NCBI GenBank assembly: GCA_963580285.1 | Contig: OY757015.1 | Location: forward strand, 136,352,304-136,416,303 | Origin: Lucinisca nassula | Lineage: Eukaryota > Mollusca > Bivalvia > Lucinida > Lucinidae | Direction of reading: 5' to 3' | Length of the DNA: 64,000 nucleotides | In this document: one piece after another, positions 9,545 through 20,135 of the stretch | Numbering within the stretch: position 1 is the first letter of the stretch | Layout: each line of letters begins with the position of its first letter | Translations under genes and position numbers: made by a program | Notes under the pieces: generated by a model | Seen by the model: only the letters and a program-made list of their open reading frames with translations | What the model was told of the DNA's origin: nothing | The model's database searches: none

Positions 9545-11449
9545 ATGATCACAGACGACAAGTTGGCCCTCTCTGTCGTTTCAGCCGGATATTTAATCCC
9601 GTTCGACAAGTCTCCCCATCTGTCTCGCGCACCGATTTGTATCAGTCGCAAGACATCAGCTCTTTGGCAAGAAGTTCAGAACTTACTTTCCAAACAGGCA
9701 GTGGAAAGGGTAAAAGACTGGGACAGTCCAGGCTTTTACAGCCGGATTTTCCTGGTCCCAAAAAAGACAGGAAAGTTACGTTTAGTAATAGACTTGTCCC
9801 ACTTGAATGAGTTTATTCACCTGGACTCGTTCAAGATGGAAACGACAGCATCCATCAGGAATGCTATTCAGCCACACGACTGGACAGCATCCATAGATCT
9901 TACGGATGCTTACCTACATATTCCGATACACACAGCTTCTGGGAAATATCTCCGTTGGCCCAAAATTACGGCGTATTTACATCGTCAGAATCTCTCATTG
10001 TTCCCTTATCTAGACGATTGGTTGATAAGGAATGCAGAGTACCTCTCCACTCTCCACGATGTTCAGTCGTGTCTGAGAGTGATTATCTCGGTAGGTCTGA
10101 TTCCCAATTGGGAGAAATCAGACCTAATACCATCACAGAGTTTCATTTTTATCGGAATGGAGTTTCTCACTGCTCAGAATATAGTCAGATTACCTCGGGA
10201 ACGGCTGGATTCACTAATCGAGACCGTTTCTCTTTTTCGGCAGAGAAACCAGTGCTCTGCACGAGAGTTTCTCTCCCTTCTGGGCAAGCTCAGTGCGGCC
10301 TCAGATCTAGTAACCTTGGGTCGACTTCATCTACGCCCTCTCCAGATGTCTCTTCTAACAATTTGGAGGCCTCATATTTGTTCGCTAGAGGACAAAATAT
10401 GTGTAACGGACAACATCCGTTCTCAACTCCAATGGTGGTTGAATCGGAACCTCCTTCTTCAAGGAGTCCCCTTCAATCTCCCAGACCCCACTCAATTCCT
10501 GTACACAGATGCGAGTACTGTGGGCTGGGGAGCTCATCTGGAGCCAGTGGGACACACGTGTCATGGTGTTTGGTCGGAAGAACAATCTGTTCTTCACGTC
10601 AATATTCTAGAAATGCTAGCCATAGAACTTGCGTTAATTCAGTGCAGCAATTTCATTCACCATTCCTGTGTCCTCATCTCTACAGACAACTCAACGGTAG
10701 TTGCCTATCTAAAGAAACAGGGGGGGGGGGCGCATTCTCCGAATCTATGCGTAATAGTATGGAGAATCCTCCTCTGGTGTCAAACTCAGCATGTTCAGCT
10801 TCGAGTTCGTCACATTCCAGGGAAGTCCAACGTATTGGCAGACCTTTTGTCGAGGCCGAACAAGCCAATACAGACAGAATGGTCTCTGAAGCTCTCGATA
10901 GCTCAGAGATTATTCGAACAGATGGGATATCCATCGGTAGATTTGTTCGCCACACGGCTGAACAACAAACTACCTCTCTATGTATCCCCTGTACCGGACA
11001 CAAGAGCGTTTGCCATCGACGCAATGTCCCTGGATTGGAACAGTCTACACGCATATGCGTTTCCACCGTTTCCAATGATTCCTCCCATTTTGCACAAGAT
11101 TCGAACATCATGTTGCAAAATTCTGTTGATCGCACCTTCGTGGCCACAAAGGTCGTGGTTCACAGATCTGATTCAGCTCCTGGTGTCACTTCCAGTTCAA
11201 CTTCCGCAGTCGCCAGACTTGCTGTCGCAGACAAACGAAAGTTTTCTGCACCAGAACGTCTCAATGCTGAATCTTCACGCATGGGAGTTATCCAGCAATC
11301 GGTCAGAGCAAACAATTTTTCGGCAGAAGTTGCCAAAATGGTTGCCACTTCTAGAAGACCGGGCACGAACAAGATTTATGACGCCAAGTGGTCAATCTTC
11401 GTTCGTTGGTGCCATAGACGGAAAATCAATCCGATCGAGGCCCCTATAA
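9545..11449 (+). pseudogene. DIRS reverse transcriptase/RNase H with a palm deletion
   Basis: The first ATG of the frame is at 9545, but the frame is open upstream into the end of ORF1 (residues PGVPVGGRLAHFVQ precede it), so translation by -1 shift or reinitiation is possible. Motifs in order: VPKKTGKLRLVIDLSHLN, SIDLTDAYLHIPIH with the first catalytic Asp, then FPYLDDWLI with the catalytic pair. Between LRW and PKITAYLH (near 9957) the family segment with an LPFGL-type motif is absent, roughly 30 residues lost in frame. RNase H shows YTDAS, NILEMLA, STDNST and NVLADLLSR, so its acidic residues are present. A further region, PSVDLFATRLNN to APSWPQRSW, is conserved in DIRS elements and has been compared with methyltransferase-like domains. 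The tail overlaps the recombinase frame. Confidence 0.9.
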
Positions 11450-12319
11450 ATTCCATAGCAGATTTTCTTTTATACTTATTTCAGGCTCGAAATTGCCAAA
11501 TAAGCACAATAAAAGGATATAGATCTGCCATCTCTAATACTCTTAGATTTGTTTCCGGTAGAACAGTGGGATCTCACCCGGTTCTATCAGTTAATAAGAT
11601 CTATGGAGCTTCGTCGCCCCGTATACAGGTCTTTAACTCCTCGGTGGAATTTATCTTGGGTTCTAATATGCTTAGGAAAGCACCCATTTGAACCTCTTCA
11701 TAAAGCGTCCAAGCTTCATGTTACCATGAAAACTGTTTTTCTCTTGGCTTTTGCTACGTCAAAACGCCGGTGCGAAATTCACGCTTTATCTGCTAGCGAA
11801 GACAATATCCGTTTTAATAAAACTGACGGCTCCGTGTCGCTTCAGTTCGTAACGGGTTTTTTAGCTAAAACTCAGCTTCCTTTGGTTAGCCCGGATCCTA
11901 TTGTGATCCCGTGTTTGTCGAAAACCTTGAACAATCAGAATCCCGATAGACTTCTATGCCCGGTTCGAGCATTAAAGTTCTATATCAGAATGACTAGGCC
12001 TTTCCGCAGAGGTCGGGACAGACTTTTTCTTTCTGTTAGTTGTAATCGTGATGTTTCAAAAGCAACAATCTCCAGGTGGATTGTAGCTACGGTTAAGCTA
12101 GCATACTCGAAATTGACTAGCAGAGACATTTCTCTTATGCACATTAAAGCTCACGACCTTCGAGCTTTTTCATCGTCCTGGGCATACTTAAGTAAGGCAT
12201 GCTTGGATGACATCTTACGTGCGGCTGTGTGGAATCGTCCGACTACATTCTCACGATTCTACTTGAGAGATATGTCCAGGCAGAGCCAGGCTTTAATTGT
12301 TAATTGTATCAATTCCTGA
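11281..12319 (+). pseudogene. DIRS tyrosine recombinase, frameshifted
   Basis: The N-terminal, SAM-like domain reads from the ATG at 11281 (GTNKIYDAKWSIFVRWC, STIKGYRSAISNTL), overlapping the reverse transcriptase tail in another frame as is usual in DIRS elements. Near 11588 the frame shifts by one base register and the catalytic domain continues to 12319. The catalytic residues are all visible: Arg in SKRRCEIHAL, His and Arg in AHDLRAFSS, and the nucleophile Tyr in SRFYLRD. The enzyme would join the circular DNA copy to the target. Only the frameshift disables it. Its last codons lie within the 42-bp shared sequence. Confidence 0.9.
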
Positions 12320-12340
12320 TCTTTGTTTTACTTCTACTTT
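12299..12340 (+). repeat. 42-bp shared sequence, copy in DIRS
   Basis: It spans the last seven codons of the recombinase frame and 21 bases after the stop. It is identical over 42 bases to the complement of 2275-2316, and over 31 bases to 4443-4473. Confidence 0.88.
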
Positions 12341-12684
12341 AAACTCTTTGGGCCAAGTTGTTGCTGCCCAAAAAGTGGTGAGGGGGCGACCCTCCTCCCA
12401 TCAGGAATAGGAAGAAAAGCTGGCTCTATTATCCCTATACCGATGATATGGAGGTAATTGCCTGAACTAACCCTGGTTTTTACTAACCTAGTTTAAGGTA
12501 ACCCTTATTGGGTTAACCTGAATCTATATAGGGTTAAGTTTGTAATTATGCTAGTCTATTGTTTTGGAAGATGCTTTCTTAATTTATGATGGCATATATA
12601 TTTTAGAATATCTTCCAAACATATATATCGAATCAGGTGGTCTCTTTTATATTAAGACCTCCCACCTACACTTTATTCTATGTG

Positions 12685-12778
12685 TAGTCTAATCATTACT
12701 ATGGTAAGATTGCGCTAATAAAATGAAGTTTTTCTTGTAAAACTTATTTTAGTTAGCAATACTTACCATAGTAATGAT
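12685..12778. repeat. DIRS internal complementary region
   Basis: The first half (12685-12724) is the complement of the left end of the element and the second half (12725-12778) the complement of the right end, so together they are complementary to the joined ends. In the accepted DIRS model such a region templates end joining into a circle before integration. Confidence 0.92.
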
Positions 12779-12824
12779 AAGAGGCCCACCTCCCGCCCCG
12801 CTTTATACTGTGCTGAAATTTAAA

Positions 12825-12991
12825 GAATTGACGTACTGCGCAACTTCCGGTGGATATATTATCCGGTACCGGAGTAGGGGTATAAAGACTGGTATCTTCG
12901 GTCCGGGACCAAGCCTGATTCGATCTCAAAATTTCCTTTGCAATTAACATGGAAATGGGTAGTAGTCTAATCTAATCATTACTATGGTAAG
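12825..12991. repeat. DIRS right inverted terminal repeat
   Basis: Complement of 6751-6917 with a few differences. The 42 bases from 12992 to 13033 are unique to this end and are matched, complemented, in the internal complementary region. Confidence 0.92.
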
Positions 12992-13033
12992 TATTGCTAA
13001 CTAAAATAAGTTTTACAAGAAAAACTTCATTTT

Positions 13034-13340
13034 AATCATCTTTTAGAATGGAGCTTAAAATTTGATTTGATACTAGTTTTATTGATTTCTGACCACCGGA
13101 AGTGAAGATATTAGGGATAACGCACAACTACTCCAACATCCAGGTCACAATCTGGGAATTTCCCGCACAAATTAACTTCAGAAATGGTCCCTTAAAATGT
13201 TAAAAATGAAAAATACTTTTTAATCATCTTTTAGAATGGAGCTTAAAATTTTATTTGATACTAATTTTATTAATTTCTGACTACCCAAAGTGGAGATATT
13301 AGGGATAACGCACCACTACCCCCCATTTCCCGGACATTTC
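13034..13340. repeat. tandem repeat that is the DIRS insertion target
   Basis: 13034-13160 and 13221-13340 are two copies of the same sequence (AATCATCTTTTAGAATGG, GATATTAGGGATAACGCAC). 13163-13214 matches the left flank at 6674-6734. Together they show a tandem repeat split by the DIRS element, with the intact second copy serving as an empty site. Confidence 0.85.
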
Positions 13341-13750
13341 CCAGACAATTCCCTGACATTAGTGTTTGCCAAATTATACTGCCTGTTTTTATTCTAAGTA
13401 AAGAGATATGTCACAATCACAATCGGTGACAGTTTATATGTTTTGTAAGCAAGCTATCACTGATAAAACAAAAAATAAGTTTGTGCCACAGCTCCTATTC
13501 TCTTGTACACACTAACACTGACATAACACTGGTCAGGCACACTTTCACACTTCAATTGTTTAATTGTCGTCACTTACACTTGTTATCAAAACACAGTTAT
13601 TATTTCTAAAAGTGAGTTAATTAAGCATGTTACGTACAATAAACTGGGGTGTGTAGGGGGGTGTATTTGCAGTCAACCATAAATGGGGACTGTTAAATAG
13701 GCAAAAAATTATTGTAAAACAAGTGTCTGAAATGGTCCTTATTTAAACAG
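13341..13750. other. no recognised feature
   Basis: AT-rich sequence with small G runs; nothing recognised. Confidence 0.35.
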
Positions 13751-14147
13751 GCATAACTTTGTCACCAAATGAAACCGCTAGGGTTTATAAGCATGGATGG
13801 TCCGACTTGAGCAGGTTTAGATCCTCAAAGTGGTTTGCCAGTACTCCTGTGCGGTTGGATTCAGCTCTGCATGGAAGCATCATGTAGCCCATCTATTTCC
13901 TCAAGCCCCAATGGGCGGGGGCCAGATGAGTACTGGTAAACCGCTTAAAAGGTCTAAGCCTGCCCAAGCAAAGCGGTGCGAGTTGGCCCATCCATGGATA
14001 TAAACCTTATTGGTTTCATTGAGCGGCAGGGATTGAGATGTCATTTCATCTCAGTGTCGGGTCAAAGTCCCACATAATTGGAAGCTATGTCTCCAAAATG
14101 ACCTAAATAGTGTTGACAAGGACGTTAAACCTCACATCAAACAAACA
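13751..14147. mobile_element. headless SINE, two copies head to head
   Basis: 13751-13923 is the 5' half of the family on the minus strand, ending ATGGGCGGGGGCC. 13925-14147 is the body and tail of a plus-strand copy (ACTGGTAAACCGCTTA to GACGTTAAACC and CAAAC). The heads face each other, so the pair could fold back. Confidence 0.8.
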
Positions 14148-14381
14148 GAATAGCCAATGACAGTTGACAGTTTACTTTAGATAAGTAAACTCGGTATCAA
14201 GCTGCCCAAGCAGCAAATTAAAATGCTGAGCAGACTGTGTGTATGCGCAGGCTGACTGGTCTCTTAGTTGCTCGCAAACAGCCAAATGGGTTTTTTTCAT
14301 GACGTGGCTCATTGCTTGCTGGCAGCAAGCTGTTGAACGCTGGGGTCATAATCGTATTGCTTCACTGGGTCGATTGCGAGT

Positions 14382-15124
14382 TATGTCCCCCCACCGGAAT
14401 GGAGGGGGGACATATTGTTTTTGGTGCGGATCCCGTTGGCGTTGGCGTAGCCTGTTTGAAGCACTATGTCTCCTGAACCTATGGATGGATTTTAGACCAA
14501 ACTTACATAGACACATCACTAAGATGGGGGAAAACAATCATTAGGTCATGATGACCTTGACCTCATTTTCAAGGTCAAAGCGACCAAAAACTGTCATTTT
14601 TGGGCCAAAAATGGCTTGTCTTCCATATCTCATTAACGAATCGAGAAATTTTAGTCAGACTTGGTACAATATATCATTACAACATACTACAGGAAGGGAA
14701 GTAAGGGAGGTAATACAGAGTAAAACTTCTTAAATAAACTTAAGTTCGAAAAATGGTAATTTTCAACATAACTTTGGTCCTTGGTGTCATTAATGGATTG
14801 CATATGAAAGAGGTACGATCAATGATGTAACAGTCCTTATATGAAAGTAATCGATTGAAGAATAAAGGTAATTATTACTTTGAAAAAAGGTAAACCACAG
14901 GCGACGCCCGATGCCTGCACGCCCGTCCGCCCGGACATCGCTATTCTAAAGGACAGATTTTTTTTTTTGAAAAAAAAAAAAAAAGTCCAAAAAGATGATT
15001 ATTATGACAAATTACTGATGTCATATATTTTCACAACTTTACAAATTCATCTTTTTGTCAAATGGGCTAAGAATATTGTGTCATTTTGGACGTTTTTTTT
15101 TTTAAAAAATCCGTCCTTTTGAAT
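14382..15124. mobile_element. rolling-circle-like element remnants
   Basis: Near 14382 a stem-loop of the type ATGTCCCCCC...GGGGGGACAT resembles the 5' hairpin of the elements at 22930, 25455 and 42518. 14880-15124 contains the complement of the family seen at 63415-63540 (GTCCGGGCGGGCG-type, with long A/T-run hairpins ending CCGTCC). No protein is encoded. Confidence 0.5.
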
Positions 15125-16105
15125 AGCATGCATGCTCAATCACTGGAGGAATGTGTCAGGAGGTTCTTAACTGGAAAGAGGCAATGGAGGTAAAGGGCTG
15201 AGAGTAAATGCAGGAAAGACGACCATGATCGGTGGAACAGGCCTGGACCTCCTGCAGAGTACAGGTCAGTTCCCATGTGCTGTATGTCATACTGGAGTGG
15301 GCGGCAACAGTATTTTTCGCAATGGCTGCAAGTTCTGGGTGCACAAGAAATGCAGTGGGCTCAAGCACTTGATAGGGGACCCTGATTACATGTGTACACA
15401 GTGCCAAGAAACTGCATGCCCCATACATTGCAGACCACAGAGGGAAGACCAGCTAGGACCTGACAAGCTGGAAGTGGTAGCTTCCTTTTGCTACTTAGGT
15501 GACATGCTCTCAGCAGCGGGTGGCTGTGATCTTTTGACCTCATGTGAAAACAGCCTGCCTAGCCTGGAAGAAATTCAAGGAGTTCCTTCCAGTTCTCTCT
15601 TCCCGCAACCTCTAGTTCGACACACTACCGTGTGTACAGTTCTTGTATGCAGAGCGCAATGCTCCATGCCACTGACCAGGCCAAACCTCCAGCGTCTGCA
15701 GCGGAATGACAGGGCAATGATCAGACAGATCTACAATGTCAAGCCACAGGACACTGTCACTATCAGATCCAGTGAGCAACTTGCACGGCTTGGCATTGAG
15801 GACCTGGACCTCATCCTGAAAGAGAGAAGGTTCCGCTGGTATGGACATGTGGAATGCTCCAACAGTGCAGTCAAGACTGCCTGTGACATACAGGTAGATG
15901 GAAGGTGTGGACCTGGGAGGCCCAAGATGACCTGGAAGCAGCTCACAGAGAGTGGAAGCTCTCTGCTATCAACCCTCACAATAGACAAACCTGGATATCA
16001 AGTGTGAGATCTGCCATGCATGCAGCAAAGGGGGCCCATATATGTGGATGTTGCCCCTGTACCTGCACGTTAATCAAAACTCCAATGATGATTATTATGA
16101 TGTAA
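15125..16105 (+). pseudogene. LINE D 3' end, reverse transcriptase C-terminus with a zinc-finger insert
   Basis: The main frame (about 15180-15960) reads KGLRVNAGKT, then a Cys/His cluster (CAVCHTGVGGNS, NGCKFWVHKKCSGL, YMCTQCQ), KLEVVASFCYLGDML, NLQRLQRNDRAMIRQI, RRFRWYGHVECS and CGPGRPKMTWKQL. This is a widespread invertebrate LINE C-terminus. Near 15955 the frame shifts and the end continues as REWKLSAIN and WISSVRSAMHAA to about 16040, with an ATG/ATT repeat tail. Frameshifts also lie near 15180 and around 15540, where the family order is disturbed. The catalytic half is missing, so it is a dead truncated copy. Confidence 0.82.
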
Positions 16106-16334
16106 AACTGTGGGTATAAATGTGCCAATCACTTCTCCAGAATGGCTACTTGTCCAATGAAAATGTGTAATATTTTTTCTTATTTATATGCCAAACATAG
16201 GTTGTGGGTGCTTCTTAGAACCACCTCATTGAGTGACGAGTACTGGTAACTGTGAGCCAGCTGAAAGAATACAGACAGCAGAGTCATGTGATCAGTTCTT
16301 TGAAATAACACAGTTTGTCAGTGGGGTCAGGACA

Positions 16335-16445
16335 TTTTGTTTGTTTGATTTGAGGTTTGACATCCCCGTCAACACTGTATAGGTTATTTTGGAGATGTGG
16401 CTTCCAATTTTGTGGGACTTTTACCCGACATTGAGATATGTGAGG
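16335..16445 (-). mobile_element. headless SINE, 3' fragment
   Basis: It begins TTTGTTTGTTTGATTTGAGG and runs to the CGACATTGAGAT block. It is the tail end of the family on the minus strand and 5'-truncated. Confidence 0.8.
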
Positions 16446-16561
16446 AAAATTTTGGGCTATTTTTTCCATAATCATATTTATCATATGACATCACATCTGA
16501 GAATGTGATAGCGCCATGCAATAAATTCATTAATCCACTAGTGGTTTAAATATGCACATAT

Positions 16562-16975
16562 GATAAATAGAATCTTGCATTCATGCGCGTGTATTATTGA
16601 ATTTATTAAACTCGTTGAAGTAAAGTGATAAAATGCAAGGCAAAGCCTCCCATTTTATTTCTTTTCCTCAACTTGTTTAATAAATTCAATAATACATGGA
16701 CACTCATATAATATCTTTGGTGGGTATGCATTAGAATCATCTCAATATTCTTGTGTATTATTGAATTTAATTAAACTCATTGAAGAAAAGGGATAAAATG
16801 CGAGGCAAAGCCTCGCAGTTAATCCCTTTTCCACAACTTGTTTCCAGACTTTTGGATGAGTCTATAAACCGAGGTCCCATCTCCGTATGACCTTAGCTGT
16901 TGGTGAGACGTAAAACTCAAACACTCACTCACTCCACAACTTGTTTAATAAATTCAGTAATACATGAACACTCAT
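16562..16975. repeat. foldback elements, two copies, second split by a SINE fragment
   Basis: Each copy has arms GTATTATTGAATTTATTAAA and the complement around a centre rich in GCGAGGCAAAGCCTCGC. The copies are about 16562-16712 and 16735-16975. A third copy is at 39465-39590. The second copy contains the SINE fragment 16844-16932. Confidence 0.75.
16844..16932 (+). mobile_element. tRNA-Thr SINE, 5'-truncated, with target duplication
   Basis: Only the body and CACT tail are present (CGGATGAG-like start, CCTTAGCTGTTGGTGAGACG). TCCACAACTTGTTT flanks it on both sides (16830-16843 and 16933-16946), a 14-bp target duplication, so the tail end alone was retroposed. Confidence 0.88.
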
Positions 16976-16985
16976 GTAAGATAAG

Positions 16986-17548
16986 GGCCCAGTTGTTCAT
17001 AGCCTCATTAGCTTAACAAGCTGTTTAGTGGTCAAATTGTTAACTACTCTAGCATGTTTAATGTCTAAAATTTTGTTATTTTTGCTGAAAAAATGTGAGC
17101 AGCTTTAAGCTGCTCACATTTTTTCAGGAAAAATATCAGCATATTTGCCATATTAAATGATCAAATTTTTAACGATACGACGTCGTTAGTTTTAAACAAC
17201 TTGCCCCTGTTGTGGGTATGCATTAGAATCATCTCAATATTCTTGTTACTCCTCCTTATCTGGGTCTATGGGCATAATACATGATCACCAGTGCAGATTA
17301 GGGGCCAGTTGTTCAAAGCATCATTAGCTTAACAAGTTTGTTAGCTGTCAAATTGTTTACTGTTGTGGCAAGAACAATATCTAAAATTCTGACATTTTCG
17401 CTGAAAAAATTGTGAGCAGCTTTTGCATTTGCAAAAGCTGCTCACATTTTTTTCAGCTAAAATATTAGCATATTTGACATATATATACTAGATGATCAAA
17501 GTTCAATACGCTAACTAACAACATTGTCCGTTTTGAACAATTAGCCCC
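16986..17548. mobile_element. foldback MITE family Q, two copies
   Basis: 16986-17212 and 17304-17548 run from GGGCCAGTTGTTCA-type ends to the complement, with a central hairpin TGTGAGCAGCTTTTGC. Other copies are at 29306-29775, 49837-50083 and 50513-50737. Confidence 0.8.
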
Positions 17549-17626
17549 AGGTCATCTTGCATATCTCTGAATATGTCCTTTTTCCTACAAAAAATGTCTA
17601 TATAATGCACTGCAACTAAGGCTGAC

Positions 17627-17990
17627 ACGATTAATCGTATAATTGATTAATCGATCGATAAATTCCACAAAAATGATTATCATTTCTGATTTGCTCTTAA
17701 TTGATTACTTGGTAGGTACAATTTACTACCCAAAGTTATGACTAAAATAGCTGGATGAGTGGCAAACAGTGCAGACCCTGATGAGACGCCGCAGTCTACA
17801 CTGTTTGCTCAGTCCTGTCTGTTCAAATATACATGGTAAAGTGTAACATATGGTAAGAGTCATGCTCACAAGAACGCCAGACAGGTAAAATAATGACGAA
17901 AACCTTAGCGATTACTAATTGATTATCGATCACAATGACAGGACTGATAATCGATTATCTTTTCAGCTCCGATTAGCCAGCCCTAACTGC
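17627..17990. mobile_element. foldback MITE family R
   Basis: The ends read AAGGCTGACACGATTAATCG and the complement of AGGGCTGGCTAATCG. The middle carries the GCAAACAGTGCAGACC hairpin module. Two more copies are at 28089-28484 and 55503-55884. Confidence 0.78.
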
Positions 17991-18169
17991 AACCTCTTAC
18001 AAATAGTAATGTTGGGGTCGAAAACAGAAACCGTGCTCATTAAACAGCTTTATTTTGTTATATCCGTTATTTCCAAATAATGTTATAAGGATTATATAGA
18101 AAAATGACATGTACGATCATTTTTGTTGTGACTGCTATCAGCATGGCATGATATAGGAGTCCTGATTTT

Positions 18170-18810
18170 CCGTCTTTTCTTGCATTCGTTAAACCGTCGA
18201 CATTTGCGACTACCCTAGTGTTCACCCAAATGGTCAAGTTTATGTCTCAAGAACTATTAGAGCTTGATTAATGTTACTTGATACAAACTAGAAGCTTCAG
18301 TGGTGTAGTGGTTATGCTACTCTCCTTGTAAACCAGGGGTCGCAGGATCGATCCCGGGCTTCTCCAGACTTTCGGATGAGTCTTTTAACCAAGGTCCCGT
18401 CTCCGTATGACCTTAGCTGTTGGTGAGATGAAAACTCAAACACTCACTCACTTGATACAAACTTGTATCTGGAGATACCAACTTTAATGCAAGCATCCAT
18501 ATTTGACCTTGACATACATTTCATGGTTCACTGACTTTGTGAAAATTTGCAACCCCCTATCATTCACCCAAATGGTAAGGTTCATTTCTCAAAAAAACAC
18601 AAGAGCTTCATTTTTGATAATTGATACAAACTTGCATCTGGGAATGACATGATAATGCAAGCATGGATATTTGACCTTGACCTACATTTTATGGTTCACA
18701 GACTTTGTGAAATATTGTGTCAACCCTAGCGTTTACTTTAATGTTTAAGTTCACTTCTCAAGAAGTATAAGAGCTGCATTAATGATACTTGGTACAAGCT
18801 TGCCTCTACG
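18170..18810. repeat. tandem repeat of about 185 bp, three units, split by a SINE
   Basis: The units share CACCCAAATGGT, TTACTTGATACAAACT and ATATTTGACCTTGAC. A tRNA-Thr SINE is inserted in the first unit. Confidence 0.7.
18290..18449 (+). mobile_element. tRNA-Thr SINE, full copy with target duplication
   Basis: The head is tRNA-Thr-like (GTGTAGTGGTTATGC A box, TTGTAA anticodon region, GGATCGATCCC B box), the body is short, and the tail is CACT repeats. ACTTGATACAAACT flanks it exactly (18276-18289 and 18450-18463). It is a SINE and not a tRNA gene, because the body and tail follow directly. Confidence 0.9.
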
Positions 18811-18845
18811 AATAGCAGCAGTTCTGATCAGTATTAATCCATGGT

Positions 18846-19017
18846 ATTCACCTTATTTGCATTATCTGCTGATTCCTAGTCTGAAGGTTATCAGTGTTGG
18901 AAAAACAGGTAACCAGACCCCCCTGTCCTTGAAAGGTCAGGGGGGTCTGGTTACCTGTTTTTCCAATATTGACAATGTGCAAGCTGGGAGCCAGCAAATA
19001 ATGTAAATATGGTGAAT
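18846..19017. mobile_element. palindromic MITE family S, copy 1
   Basis: A 172-base near-complete inverted repeat: ends ATTCACCTTATTTGCATT and the complement, with a G/C-rich centre (AGGTCAGGGGGGTCTGG arms). A second copy is at 19439-19610. Confidence 0.85.
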
Positions 19018-19438
19018 AATGCAGAAAACTGAAAGCTGTAATTTTATACCCCTGCAACCCAAGTTTTCACTTATGAGTGTGGTTCAGTGGGAGTGTTTAT
19101 GTTTAAGTGATTAGTCCAGTTGGTCAAGGCTTATAAAGACATTTGTCAACATTATGTTTACCCTTGTCCTGCTGAATAAATTAAATTTAGGATCTACTGT
19201 TTTTTCATTCTGTTTGCATATTTGAATGAATACATTACAATTTATATCAAGTAATCTGTTTGGCTGATAGTAAGAAGAAATGAGTGTGATTAGATGGTTT
19301 CTTAAAAAGCAATCTGATCTGGATCTACGCTCCCAGCAAACTAAGCATATGTAAGCAGGACAAGAGTTTAATCTTACACAATTCAGTATAAAGTATAGAT
19401 ATTTATGTTGCATAACATGTGAGTAGCTTTTGTGCTTT

Positions 19439-19610
19439 ATTCACCTTATTTGCATTATCTGCTGGTTCCTAGTCTGAGGATTATCAGTGTTGGAAAAACA
19501 GGTAACCAGACCCCCCTGACCTTTAAAGGTCAGGGGGGTCTGGTTACCTGTTTTTCCAATATTGACAATGTGCAAGCTGGGAGCCAGCAAATAATGCAAA
19601 TATGGTGAAT
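19439..19610. mobile_element. palindromic MITE family S, copy 2, inside a family Q hairpin
   Basis: Same palindrome as copy 1. It is flanked by GTGAGTAGCTTTTG on the left and GCAAAAGCTACTCAC on the right, the two arms of a family Q hairpin, so it landed in the loop of another palindrome. Confidence 0.82.
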
Positions 19611-19677
19611 TGCAAAAGCTACTCACATTTTTCGATAAAAACACCCCATATTTTAGATAGGGCTCTTGCTGGAACAC

Positions 19678-19896
19678 TTAACCCTTCTCTTGCTGAATAT
19701 TCATTATAGCAACACCCATCTCTGACTTTGAACCAATCAGATTACTTGATGTAATTTATTCCTACAAATTCATAAACTGAATGTCAAACAGTGTATATCC
19801 TGATCAGATGGCTTCTTCAGATGAAGAAGCCATCTGATCTGGATCTACACTGTTTCCAAAGATATGGGTTGTCGTGAACAGCATGATAAGAGTTAA
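19678..19896. mobile_element. TTAA MITE family P1
   Basis: It begins TTAACCCTTCTCTTGCTG and ends near TTAA at 19893. The centre is the GATCAGATGGCTTCT hairpin. TTAA flanks and CCCTT ends suggest piggyBac mobilisation. Confidence 0.8.
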
Positions 19897-19922
19897 GGAG
19901 GTTTTGGCCACTAATGAGCTTA

Positions 19923-20135
19923 TTAACCCTTATCTAGCTGCATAATTAAGTTAGCCACACCCATTTCTGACTTTTAACCAATCAGAGTGTTTGATGTAAT
20001 TTATTCCTAAAAATTCACAAACAGAACATCAAATAGTGTAGATCCTGATCAGATGGCTTCTTCAGAAGCCATCTGATCTGGATCTACACTGTTTGCAAAA
20101 GTAGGGTTTTTCGTGAATAGCGGGATATGGGTAAA
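19923..20135. mobile_element. TTAA MITE family P1, eroded right end
   Basis: It opens TTAACCCTTATCTAGCTG and carries the GATGGCTTCT hairpin at 20035-20097. The right end has lost the exact TTAA. Confidence 0.72.

Larger units (their letters stand above)
6735..13033 (+). mobile_element. DIRS-type tyrosine-recombinase retrotransposon, full length but defective
   Basis: A 6.3 kb element with the full DIRS layout: inverted terminal repeats (6751-6917 and 12825-12991), ORF1, reverse transcriptase/RNase H, tyrosine recombinase, and an internal complementary region (12685-12778) whose halves match the two extreme ends. Both junctions carry ATTTT (6735-6739 and 13029-13033), and no longer target duplication is present, as known for recombinase-mediated insertion of DIRS circles. 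The flanking tandem repeat has an uninterrupted copy near 13210-13230 that shows the empty site. Defects: an in-frame stop in ORF1, loss of a palm segment in the reverse transcriptase, and a frameshift in the recombinase. Confidence 0.93.

Noticed and set aside
9231..9651. Minus-strand open frames opposite the ORF1/reverse transcriptase junction
   Set aside because: Shadows of the plus-strand DIRS genes.
9955..11691. Open frame of 578 codons overlapping the DIRS reverse transcriptase
   Set aside because: Up to about 11280 it is a shadow of the reverse transcriptase in another frame with no family motifs. Only its end (from 11281) is real, as the recombinase N-terminus.
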